64,000 bases of DNA, taken from Streptomonospora mangrovi (lineage in GTDB: Bacteria > Actinomycetota > Actinomycetes > Streptosporangiales > Streptosporangiaceae). Where the stretch lies: NCBI RefSeq assembly GCF_027604915.1, contig NZ_JAJAQC010000018.1, forward strand, positions 62,001 to 126,000, given 5' to 3'. Positions 1 through 7,418 of the stretch are shown here, piece after piece (within the stretch, counting starts at the first letter, position 1; each line of letters opens with the position of its first letter). Made by a program: the position numbers and the translations under genes. Below the pieces are notes generated by a model. The model was given only the letters and a program-made list of their open reading frames with translations. It ran no database searches and was not told where the DNA came from.

Positions 1-396
1 TTGATCATCCAATTCCGTGAACTCGTTGAACCGCCCAACCCGCCGACTCGCGACTTGGTGTTTGTCGTGAGCCCTGACGACGTATACGACACATTCTTGC
101 AGATGTCGCCGACATCCGGCTGGGGAGACATGGGGCCCGCAGGTGGCAGCCCGGCCAACGGGCCTGGTGTTCCAGTCCGTCATTCTCCTTCCGCCCAGTG
201 CCGAATCATTCTCTGACGTGCCGTTTTACCCGCGAGGGCGCACCCACCAATACCGTTCGACCCCGCCGTGCACCGCGTAGGCCCGAAACCACCGAGCACC
301 TACGGAGCACCATGACCGCGACGGCGTCCGTCCTAGACTTCGCCAGCATCCTCGAATAGCCAAGTGAATGTGAACATATGGGTACGCCTCGTAGGT
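1..396. other. No supported gene
   Basis: An open frame runs from the window edge to a stop at 214-216, but it has no recognisable domain and could be a chance frame or the tail of a gene starting outside the window. The rest up to 396 shows no coding signal I can defend. The stretch ends at the stop codon of the next minus-strand gene. Confidence 0.3.
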
Positions 397-1269
397 TCAG
401 TGGGTGCCCTCTGCACCACCACGTACCCGAGCGATCTTGAAGATGGCCACAGGACCCAAGAACGGTGATGGACCACTAGTAAGGGGATAGTCCTGACCCA
501 TACCGGCGTAGAGGACGAGCCCGTTCCCTGACAGCTCTTTCAAGATTTCAGTGATGCTCCGCTGCGCGTCCCGTACCTCAGAACGAGAGTACTCGATATC
601 TGACGATATATCGCTCCAGTCACGGAAGGCTTGCACCGCACTATCAATGACATCCTGTTCCTCGTCTGAGCAGTCGTCTGGCTCGATGTGTTCTAACCAC
701 CCCAGGCAGCCAGAGAGGATAGGCCAAAGATCCCGCCCCGTCTTCACATGGTTGAGCGCCACGACATGAGGCTCTGGGTCGTCCACCGTAATGACATCGA
801 TAATTCGATCGACCTGATCCCTTTTCAGCTTGCTGATCACATCGGCAAGCGTCTTGATCCCCCACACTTCAATAATGACGCCCCTGTACAAGGGGCGAAG
901 TTCGTTGTCGATGAATTGGTCAACTTCGCCTGGTGCCGTATCGTTTGTGAGGAAACGCCATACCCTCACGTCACGGTGCTCCTGGAGGCAGCCCTCCAAA
1001 TCTCTGCGGATCTTTGCCTTGGTTCTATCAATCCGCTCGCCGCGCGTGGCGTGTGCCGCGAAGAACACCCGAGCTTTAGGGCAGTATCCGTCATTCTTGG
1101 TGTCCCCCTTCGGACCGGCGGCCCGCACGGGTTCATAGTCACCCGGGTACAACTCCATGCCGAGACGGTCCATGCAATCCTGGAAGGCGTTGCCCTCAAG
1201 CCGAAGCAACTGGCCTTCAACGAGTTTCCGCAGCGAGTTCTGATCCATAGGAGTCATTATTCCGATCAT
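397..1269 (-). CDS. Restriction-endonuclease-like hypothetical protein
   Basis: About 290 residues from the start chosen here. The N-terminal third contains a pattern LEGNAFQD followed by GPKGDTKNDGY, then a beta-strand-like VFFAAHAT and an alpha/beta segment with VWRFLTND. An acidic residue followed by a lysine in this setting resembles PD-(D/E)xK nuclease cores such as those of Mrr-like enzymes and effector proteins of defence systems; this is family resemblance by eye, not a search result. The open frame extends upstream to 1488, but that part is low-complexity and GC-rich, so I prefer the ATG at 1269, which follows a G-rich stretch; ATGs at 1257 and 1248 are also possible. No partner gene is adjacent, so a role in DNA restriction or phage defence is only inferred. 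Confidence 0.6.
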   Translation of the reverse strand: MIGIMTPMDQNSLRKLVEGQLLRLEGNAFQDCMDRLGMELYPGDYEPVRAAGPKGDTKNDGYCPKARVFFAAHATRGERIDRTKAKIRRDLEGCLQEHRDVRVWRFLTNDTAPGEVDQFIDNELRPLYRGVIIEVWGIKTLADVISKLKRDQVDRIIDVITVDDPEPHVVALNHVKTGRDLWPILSGCLGWLEHIEPDDCSDEEQDVIDSAVQAFRDWSDISSDIEYSRSEVRDAQRSITEILKELSGNGLVLYAGMGQDYPLTSGPSPFLGPVAIFKIARVRGGAEGTH

Positions 1270-1811
1270 CCGCCCCACATCCGCTGGGGGCGGACTTACA
1301 GTGACGTGCTCGGCTGTGGAGCCGGGCCGGCGAGTGGCGAGGCAGCCGAGGACCCCGCGCAGCGTGTCGGCGTCCTCGGTGTCCTGCGCGGTCTCGGGGG
1401 CGGCGAACTGGTGCAGAAGCGCGTATGAGGCGGGGTGCGGCTGAACTGGGACGGTTGTGGATGCTGGTGCCGTGGCGGCGCCGGTCAATCAGTCACGCCT
1501 CGGTCAGGATGTTGAGGTCGTGGCTGACGCTGTGCGCGCTCGGGGTAACGCGGCGGCGAGGTCTCCGGCGCGCACGCCCTCGGAGGGGCGGCGCCACGTT
1601 CAAGGCGCGCGCCTTTGCGCGTTCCTCCATAACGAAAGCAATGGAAAGTGCCTTACAAAACCGGTCCAGTTATACGAGAATTGGACTCCACAACATTCTA
1701 AGTACGTGCGGATATTTCTCACGGCACATATTGACTGGTCCTGAAAAGGTGGGTGTAGATGTCGGTGCCCTACCGGGCGTGCCCTGCAACCAGCACAGGG
1801 AGGGAATCCGC
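1270..1811. other. Intergenic region with an AT-rich island
   Basis: The left part is GC-rich and probably upstream of the nuclease-like gene. The segment from about 1620 to 1745 is clearly lower in GC than its surroundings and contains no supported gene. It may carry the promoter of the ATPase gene starting at 1812, or be a scar of transferred DNA. I see no repeat or terminator in it. Confidence 0.3.
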
Positions 1812-2252
1812 ATGCAGCCCCACCGGCCCACACCCGCCAATCCGCCTCCGAACACCCTCTGCCGCATCCTCGCCACGTCCGATCCCTCCCAGGTCGGCGC
1901 CGTGCGCGCGTGGAACGCCGAGGCCACCGTCGAGGAGGCGCGCAGCCACGACATCCAGCTCGTGGCCGGTGAACTCGTCGCCAATGCTCTAACCCACTCG
2001 AGTTTCCCGGCGCCGCCCGGCCCGGTCGGGATGATCGCTCTGCGTCAGAGCGCCCACCACGTCGAAGTTCGGGTCACCAACCACGCCCCACGGCCCGGGT
2101 CGGTACCGCTGCCCCGTCCAGCCGACCCCGACGCGGAGTCCGGGCGAGGACTGCTCCTCGTGGCGGCCCTCGCCGACATATGGGGCTGGCACCGTGAAGA
2201 CACCCGGATCACCGTGTGGGCACGCTTCCACCGCTGCGGCGGTGCCCAGTGA
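1812..2252 (+). CDS. ATP-binding protein, anti-sigma serine-kinase type
   Basis: A 146-residue single-domain HATPase_c protein of the RsbW/SpoIIAB type so common in actinomycetes. The N-box is visible as ELVANALTHS (Glu and Asn for Mg-ATP), and the glycine-rich lid as SGRGLLLVAALADIWGW. Family members usually phosphorylate anti-anti-sigma factors or act in small-molecule sensing; no partner sigma or STAS gene is adjacent, so its target is unknown. The start is ATG 1812, preceded by an AGGGAGGGA ribosome site; the open frame extends further upstream but without homology. It overlaps the next gene in a TGATG junction, so the two are probably translated together. Confidence 0.8.
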   Translation: MQPHRPTPANPPPNTLCRILATSDPSQVGAVRAWNAEATVEEARSHDIQLVAGELVANALTHSSFPAPPGPVGMIALRQSAHHVEVRVTNHAPRPGSVPLPRPADPDAESGRGLLLVAALADIWGWHREDTRITVWARFHRCGGAQ

Positions 2253-2581
2253 TGGGCCTGCGCGGTCGGGGCCGCACGTCCGTGCGCACTCCGCGCCACG
2301 CCCGCGTCTCCCCCGCCGTCAAACCCCGCACATCGGCCGCTGCCCAACCGGTGTTCGACGCCGCCGCCAGCGCCCGCGCCTTGGCGCAAGCCCTTCGAGC
2401 GCGCGGCCAGCAGCGGGTCTACGGTGTGGCCGATCCCCGCGTCTCGGTGGTCTCCATCCCGCAGGCCACCGTGTGGTGTCGCGGCGGCATGTTGGTCTGG
2501 CGCGACGCCTTGGGCAGGCGTGTGCAGATCTTCGCCGAGGAGATCGACCACGCCGTAGCGCTCCTGCTCGCCGCCCCCTGA
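2252..2581 (+). CDS. Small conserved hypothetical protein coupled to the ATPase
   Basis: About 109 residues, starting at the ATG that overlaps the stop codon of the preceding ATPase gene. The C-terminal half (RVYGVADPRVSVVSIPQ, then VWCRGGMLVWRD and RRVQIFAEEIDHAV) looks like a compact folded domain, whereas the N-terminus is Arg/Ala-rich. Small proteins of this look often follow such ATPases in actinomycetes, which suggests a partner role, but I do not know a function. Translational coupling is the main evidence that it is real. Confidence 0.6.
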   Translation: MGLRGRGRTSVRTPRHARVSPAVKPRTSAAAQPVFDAAASARALAQALRARGQQRVYGVADPRVSVVSIPQATVWCRGGMLVWRDALGRRVQIFAEEIDHAVALLLAAP

Positions 2582-2934
2582 GACCTTCACCCGCCAGGCG
2601 CGGCAGTCTGTCGAGAACGCCGCAGGGCCCGCAGCCAGCCCGGGCTCTATCGATGGCTGCCCGCCACGCCGCCGGGGACTGAACCACCGTCCCGAGCAGC
2701 GTCCGCCTCCGCCCGGGACACCCACAGAGACCTCTGAACTGGCCTGTCAGCAATGTGTCGGCGGCCGGTCACCGTTTTGATGAGACCGCCCGGCGCGGTG
2801 AGGGGCGCCGCTTCGCACGGCCCAGTCCAGCCTTCGCACCCGGGCGGGAATGACCGCCTCACCTGGCCTGTCAGCGACAGGTCCTCGGTAAGTCCCCGCG
2901 CGCCGGCGTAGGCGGCCGGGGCCGGCCCGCTCCG

Positions 2935-3094
2935 GAGGCCGGCGCGCGAAGAACACATGCAGCCGGCTGCCGTTCTCCGCGCTGTGCATCACGTCGTCCG
3001 GTTCGAGGTCGGCTGCTTCGACGGTGATGCCCAGCTCCTCACGGAACTCGCGCACCGCTGCGTCAATGATTGCGCTTTTATCCTCGGCTTCCAA
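2935..3094 (-). pseudogene. NUDIX hydrolase remnant
   Basis: About 50 codons give a clear piece of a NUDIX box: DAAVREFREELGI, which fits the REUxEExGU core, then LEPDDVMHSAENGSRLHVFFA. Family proteins are about 130-160 residues and need a preceding glycine and substrate loops, which are missing. Past about 2940 the frame runs into arginine/proline-rich sequence unlike the family. I read this as a truncated, frameshifted relic. No other gene is visible between 2582 and 3200. Confidence 0.5.
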
Positions 3095-3200
3095 GTCGCT
3101 GAGAACACCTCACTGCGTTCGCAGGGATGGATCAATGACTGGCAGGATGCGCTGATCTGGGCGGAGTCAGAGCTGTCGAGCGCGGGAGTACTGTCTTGCC

Positions 3201-3725
3201 ATGGCAGACCGACCTCCCATCCCCACCGAGATGCGCCGGCAAGTTCTCGTCGAATCTGGCCACCGCTGCGCTATCCCGACGTGCCGGCAGCACCCTGTTG
3301 ACATCGACCACATAGACGACTGGGCGAAGGTGCGCGAGCACAGGTTCGAGAACCTGATCGCCCTCTGCCCGACCTGCCACCGCCGGAAGTCGGCGGGAGA
3401 GATCGACCGGAAGTCGGTCCGCCAGTACAAGGAGAACCTCGGTGTCCTGAACAGTCGTTATACGGCAATGGAGATGCAGCTTCTGCGCTGGTTCGTGAAA
3501 TACCGAGCCCAGAGAGGATATCCGATGCTCCCTTATGGGATGGTATGGCTGATCGGGAATCTCGTTGAAGACAACCTGGTGTCCCTTTCGAATGACCGGG
3601 GCGGATTACGGCTAATGAGAGAACAAGCGGAGATCCGTCGTGCTCATTATGTCGTCCTTACTGAAGACGGCAAGGACTTCATCGCCCGTTGGATCGATGC
3701 TCGTCCCCTCAGCCCTACGCTTTAG
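3201..3725 (+). CDS. HNH endonuclease domain protein
   Basis: 174 residues. The first 80 form an HNH/McrA-like nuclease: CAIPTC and CPTCH give the two zinc-binding Cys pairs, and the VDIDHIDDW segment gives the metal-binding His, followed by FENLIALC. The C-terminal half (about residues 85-174) has no domain I recognise, but contains a hydrophobic helix and a segment resembling a small winged-helix (VVLTEDGKDFIARW). Such solitary HNH proteins are common in mobile and defence-rich DNA. The start ATG lies 12 codons before the first zinc Cys region. It stands alone between decayed gene fragments. Confidence 0.75.
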   Translation: MADRPPIPTEMRRQVLVESGHRCAIPTCRQHPVDIDHIDDWAKVREHRFENLIALCPTCHRRKSAGEIDRKSVRQYKENLGVLNSRYTAMEMQLLRWFVKYRAQRGYPMLPYGMVWLIGNLVEDNLVSLSNDRGGLRLMREQAEIRRAHYVVLTEDGKDFIARWIDARPLSPTL

Positions 3726-3993
3726 CAAAGCGCGTCGCTCAACGACGTCGAACGGCCCCCAGGCCCGGTCGTTCTCGGCTTCGGTGGTGCGCTGGCGACG
3801 GTAGTTGATGACCAGCAGGGCCACCGCGTCCAGGTCGCGCGGGCGCAGCACCTCGGGCGGCTCCCAGGCGGGCGTGTCCAGCAGCAGCCATACCCCGGCG
3901 GTCAGCAGCGCCACCACCCCGGCGGCCACCACCCAGGCCAGGGCGATCAGCCACGCCAGCGGAAGCGGCGCGGTGTGCCGCCGCGCCAGCCCC
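3720..3993 (-). pseudogene. Possible fragment of a membrane protein
   Basis: On the minus strand the frame contains a good hydrophobic helix (WLIALAWVVAAGVVALL) followed by a soluble tail with DLDAVALLVINYRRQ and RAWGPFDVVERR. It has no proper start nearby, and its frame runs on into the opposite-strand HNH gene, so the intact ends are missing. I cannot name the family. It lies in a zone of decayed genes (3726-4648). Confidence 0.25.
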
Positions 3994-4028
3994 GCCGTCC
4001 CTGCAGCCGCCAGCGACGAGGACGAGGG

Positions 4029-4360
4029 GTGAGCGGCCGCCCGGTGGTCGTGTGCGCCCAAGTCGAGGACCGCAGCGCTGATGCGGTGATCACCGAACTG
4101 AACCGGCGCGGCGTGCCGATGGCCCGGTTCGACCCGGTCACCGACTTTCCCGGGCGAGGTGACCCTCGCTGCGGAAGCGGGCGGCGGGAAGGGCTTGCAC
4201 GGCCGCACCACCACCCCTCGCGGGTCGTTGACCTCGCCTTGGTGCGCGCCGTCTACCACCGCCGCACCTCCGGGTACGGGGCCGCCTTCGCCCACCTGGC
4301 CGAGCCAGACGCGCGGTTCGCCGCCGCCCAGGCCCGCCGTTGCCCGAATCCGGGGCGTCG
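4029..4360 (+). pseudogene. ATP-grasp peptide-maturase remnant (N-terminal part)
   Basis: Pieces of the pre-ATP-grasp domain of an MvdD/TgmB-like ribosomal-peptide ligase are readable: VVVCAQVEDRSADAVITEL, NRRGVPMARFDP and DFPG in one frame, EVTLAAEAGGG in another, then VVDLALVRAVYHRRTSGY and EPDARFAAAQARR back in the first. At least two frameshifts separate them, and the catalytic ATP-grasp domain is absent. The region up to 4648 holds only frame-scrambled sequence. Such enzymes normally make ester or amide cross-links in graspetides; here only the fossil remains, near an active lanthipeptide locus. Confidence 0.55.
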
Positions 4361-4648
4361 GCGCCCCGTTGAGACGGGAGTATCGCCGGGCCGCTCTGGC
4401 CCGGCGCGCCCCTCCTGGCGTTCGCCTCCTGCGGCCACGGTCGAGGCAAAGGCACCGCTTTGTGGCTGCCACGGCATCTGCCCAGACGCCTTGGGGCCTC
4501 ACCGCCATCTCACGCGCTGGGCCGATCACGGCCGCACGATCCAGCTCGACCGCGACGCCCCGCCGACGAGGCTCTCGCCCGTGCGGCCGGGACAATGGAC
4601 ACACTCCCGTGCCGTCGGCCAGCGCATCTTCATCCACGAGGGGATCAC

Positions 4649-5635
4649 ATGGACTTCCGCCCGATCGAGCGCACGGCGCAGGCGTTTCAGCAGCCGGTGA
4701 CCGCCGAGGAGGTCCAGAGGGTTTGCCGCCGCGTCTTCGGCTCCGATGCCCGAGTGGTGTCCGCGGTGGAGCTGGGATCGGGCATGTACAACAACGTCTA
4801 TCGCGTGGCTCTGGCCGAGCGGGACCGCCGGGTGGTTCTTCGGGTGGCGCCGGCGAAGGCGCGGCAGTTCCGCAGCGAGCGGCACCTGATGAGGAACGAG
4901 CACGCCGGCTTTCCGTGGCTTGCTCCGATCGCGCACCTGATGCCGCACGTGATCGCCGCGGACTGGACGGGGCAGGTGATCGGCCGGGACTGGATGATCC
5001 AGACCTACCTGGAGGGTGTCCCGGCTCCAGAGCATCTGGGGTCGTACCCGCGGAGCACATGGCCGGCGTTCTTCCGGCAGATGGGTGCGATCACCCGTGC
5101 CGTGCACGATGTGCGGGGACCACATTTCGGGCCTGTGGCCGGGCCGGGATACGCCACGTGGAGCGAGGCTGTGATCGCCTCGCTGGAGGACATCGCCGCC
5201 GACCTGGACGGTGCGGGGCTGGAGGCGGCAGACGTGCGCAGGGTCGCCGCCGCGGCCGGCCACGACCGGGCGGTGCTGGACGAGGTCACCGAACCCCGCC
5301 TTCTGACCGGTGACCTGTGGACTGTGAATACTCTGCTCGACCGGGACGCCGACGTGCCGACCATAAGCGGCGTGCTGGACTTCGACCGCTGCCACTTCGG
5401 GGACCCGGACGCCGATTGGACGATCCGTATGGCGACGGCCAAGGCCGATGAGCGCGAAGCCTTCTGGGAGTCCTACGGGCCGCTGGACCGGTCGGAGGCC
5501 GCGGTGTGGAGGGCGCGGGTCTATGAGGCGCGGCATCTGGGTGCGGTACGCCTGGAGCGGTACCGGCTGGGCAAGGCGGAGGCGGTGAGCGAGAGCTATG
5601 GGGCGATGGCCGCCGTGCTCGCCCAACTGGCCTGA
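4649..5635 (+). CDS. Aminoglycoside phosphotransferase-like (APH/choline-kinase family) protein
   Basis: 328 residues with the kinase-like APH fold. The N-lobe has GSGMYNNVYRVAL (nucleotide loop) and VVLRVAP (Lys replaced by Arg-like surroundings), the hinge gives DWMIQTYLEGV, the catalytic loop is TGDLWTVNTLL, and the metal-binding motif is GVLDFDRCHFGDPDADW. The usual His of HGDxxxxN is a Thr here (TGDLWTVN), while Asp and Asn are kept. Start ATG 4649 has a GAGGGG site just upstream. Substrate is unknown; families like this phosphorylate aminoglycosides, macrolides or small alcohols. It stands between two ATP-grasp relics. Confidence 0.8.
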   Translation: MDFRPIERTAQAFQQPVTAEEVQRVCRRVFGSDARVVSAVELGSGMYNNVYRVALAERDRRVVLRVAPAKARQFRSERHLMRNEHAGFPWLAPIAHLMPHVIAADWTGQVIGRDWMIQTYLEGVPAPEHLGSYPRSTWPAFFRQMGAITRAVHDVRGPHFGPVAGPGYATWSEAVIASLEDIAADLDGAGLEAADVRRVAAAAGHDRAVLDEVTEPRLLTGDLWTVNTLLDRDADVPTISGVLDFDRCHFGDPDADWTIRMATAKADEREAFWESYGPLDRSEAAVWRARVYEARHLGAVRLERYRLGKAEAVSESYGAMAAVLAQLA

Positions 5636-6231
5636 CCCGCGTCGCCGGGCGGGACCACGCGGAGTTGGACCTGTCGCGCGAGCAGGTCGGCACGCTGTTC
5701 CACCTCGGCCGCGTCCGTGCCGGTGGCGACGAAGGCGCCCAACCGCTGGGCATTGGCCGAAGGGGTGTGGACCATGCCGCCGATCGGCGCCCGCCAGCGC
5801 ACGAACGGCACCCCCGGCGCGGGCCTCCGAAACCCGGTCACGGAGACGAGCCGTCCGGCGTGCGGGGCGGCGATGAAGCGGACGGTGGCATAGCCGTGGG
5901 CGGTGGGGGTGAGCACTGCCGGGCGGCCTAAGGCGACGTCGAGCAGGGCCGCGAAGACCTCGATGCCCAGGGCGTGCTGGAGCAGGAGGCCGATGTGCCC
6001 GGCACCGATCCGGGCGGCGATCTCGATGATCGTGCACTGGCAGGCCACATCAACGATGACTTCGGTGTGCGAGGCGCCATGAGGGATGCCGACCGCGCGG
6101 ATCACCGCGTCCACCTCCCGGTGCACAGCCGCTTCGGTCGCCGGGGGCAGGCGGACAGGAATGCCGACATCGCCACCTCGGCGAAGAGCGAGTGGACGCG
6201 AAGGCGTGGGCGGCGCTTCGCCACTCGTCAA
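5596..6231 (-). pseudogene. Truncated ATP-grasp carboxylate-amine ligase (C-terminal part)
   Basis: The frame contains the C-terminal half of an ATP-grasp amino-acid ligase: SHTEVIVD, then CTIIEIAARIGAGHIGLLLQ with the Glu-Ile-Ala-Ala-Arg metal-binding segment, and the C-terminal subdomain with GYATVRFIAAPHAGRL. The first 200 or so residues (biotin-carboxylase-like N domain and ATP-binding lobe) are missing; upstream of about 6190 the sequence is unrelated. The 3' end overlaps the tail of the APH-like gene on the other strand. I consider it a 5'-truncated relic. Confidence 0.55.
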
Positions 6232-6266
6232 GAGGAAGTCCCGTGAACCGGCTCGCGCTCGCCGCC

Positions 6267-7418
6267 TCAGGCCAGGAGGAGGCAGCGGTCCCAGCGGGAG
6301 TGTAGACCCGAGTTCAAGGCCAGGTGAGTGCCTGCGGTGCCTTCCAGGAAGTCCGCCCTTTCGTGGTGCGGCGCGGGTGTCTCAGCGGACTTCCGCACGG
6401 TCAGCAGGTGGCGGCGGAGTCGGGGCGCCCCGGGCGCCTGGTCCTCGGCCATCCGCGTGAGGGCGCGTAGACCCCCCGCAGGGCCGTGGCACAGACCTCC
6501 GGCGGTGAGGCCATCGACGCCGGCCCCGGCCACCAGACATGCGTCCATGGCCCGCTCGGCCGTGTGCCGGCGCGCGATGTCGCCCAATGCCAACGCCGCG
6601 ATCTGCTGGGCGCGGGCAATGCCCGGGGTTCCGTAGCACCATGTGGGCGGCCCGGGTCGGGTCGGCCCGGTGGCAGTGTGGGCGACCGTCCAGGGCGGCC
6701 ACCATGGTCCCGCCCGACCGTCGTACTGAAGAGAGTCCAGATAGGCGCAGAGGAGTTCGAGCGTGGCACGCTGCTCCCGCACCGTGCGGCCGGCGCGGTA
6801 GGTCAATCCCAGGAGGCTCACCACGCCGGCGATACCGTGGGCCATGCCGAGGTTGGCGTGGCCGTCGGGAAAGTACGGGTCGTGTCCTCCCCGGGGCGAG
6901 TGGTGGACCCACCAGCCGGGGTGGCAGCGACCCTCGCGGCGCACCGGGCGGCACAGGCGCACCAGGTAGGCCAGCACGTCCTCGAGCAGTTCGCCGTCAG
7001 GGTCGGCCTCCCACACCGCCACGGCGATTCCGGTGAGGCCGCTGACCAGGTCGTACTCCCCAAAGGAGGCCGGTTCCGCGCGGTCGATGCGGGCGTGGGC
7101 GGCTTCCAGGCGGTGGCGGACGAGCCTCCGCAGTTGTTCCCGGACCGTCGCGCGGGCACGGCGGTAGTGGTCGGGCGGGGCAAGGGCGAGCGTGAAGGCG
7201 ACTGCGGGAAGGCCGTGGAACAGGCCGGGACGGACCGTGGGATCGAGGACACCCCCTGCCAGGGCGGTGCGCAACCATGCGTGAGCCGTCTCGGCAGGGC
7301 TTCCCGCGGCCAGGTGGACCAAGGCGATTCCCAGAGCACCGCGTGCGAGGGACAGCGGCGGTCCCGCTTCCGCCTCAACGGAAGCCGGGTCCTGGGGAAG
7401 CGCATCAGCGGGGGGCAT
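6267..7418 (-). CDS. lanC: LanC-like lanthionine cyclase
   Basis: 383 residues of the LanC fold, catalysing addition of Cys thiols to dehydroamino acids of the precursor to form (methyl)lanthionine rings. Visible features: AHGIAGVVSLLGL in the middle, and the three zinc ligands in TWCYGTPG (Cys) and LCHGPAGGL (Cys-His). The start ATG at 7418 overlaps the end of lanB by 14 bases, consistent with coupled translation; the longer upstream frame has no homology. Last gene of the lanthipeptide operon. No transporter or protease gene is present in this operon, so export must be provided elsewhere. Confidence 0.85.
   Translation of the reverse strand: MPPADALPQDPASVEAEAGPPLSLARGALGIALVHLAAGSPAETAHAWLRTALAGGVLDPTVRPGLFHGLPAVAFTLALAPPDHYRRARATVREQLRRLVRHRLEAAHARIDRAEPASFGEYDLVSGLTGIAVAVWEADPDGELLEDVLAYLVRLCRPVRREGRCHPGWWVHHSPRGGHDPYFPDGHANLGMAHGIAGVVSLLGLTYRAGRTVREQRATLELLCAYLDSLQYDGRAGPWWPPWTVAHTATGPTRPGPPTWCYGTPGIARAQQIAALALGDIARRHTAERAMDACLVAGAGVDGLTAGGLCHGPAGGLRALTRMAEDQAPGAPRLRRHLLTVRKSAETPAPHHERADFLEGTAGTHLALNSGLHSRWDRCLLLA

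Noticed and set aside
1..216. 71-codon frame at the left edge
   Set aside because: No ribosome site, no domain; cannot tell whether it is the end of a real gene.
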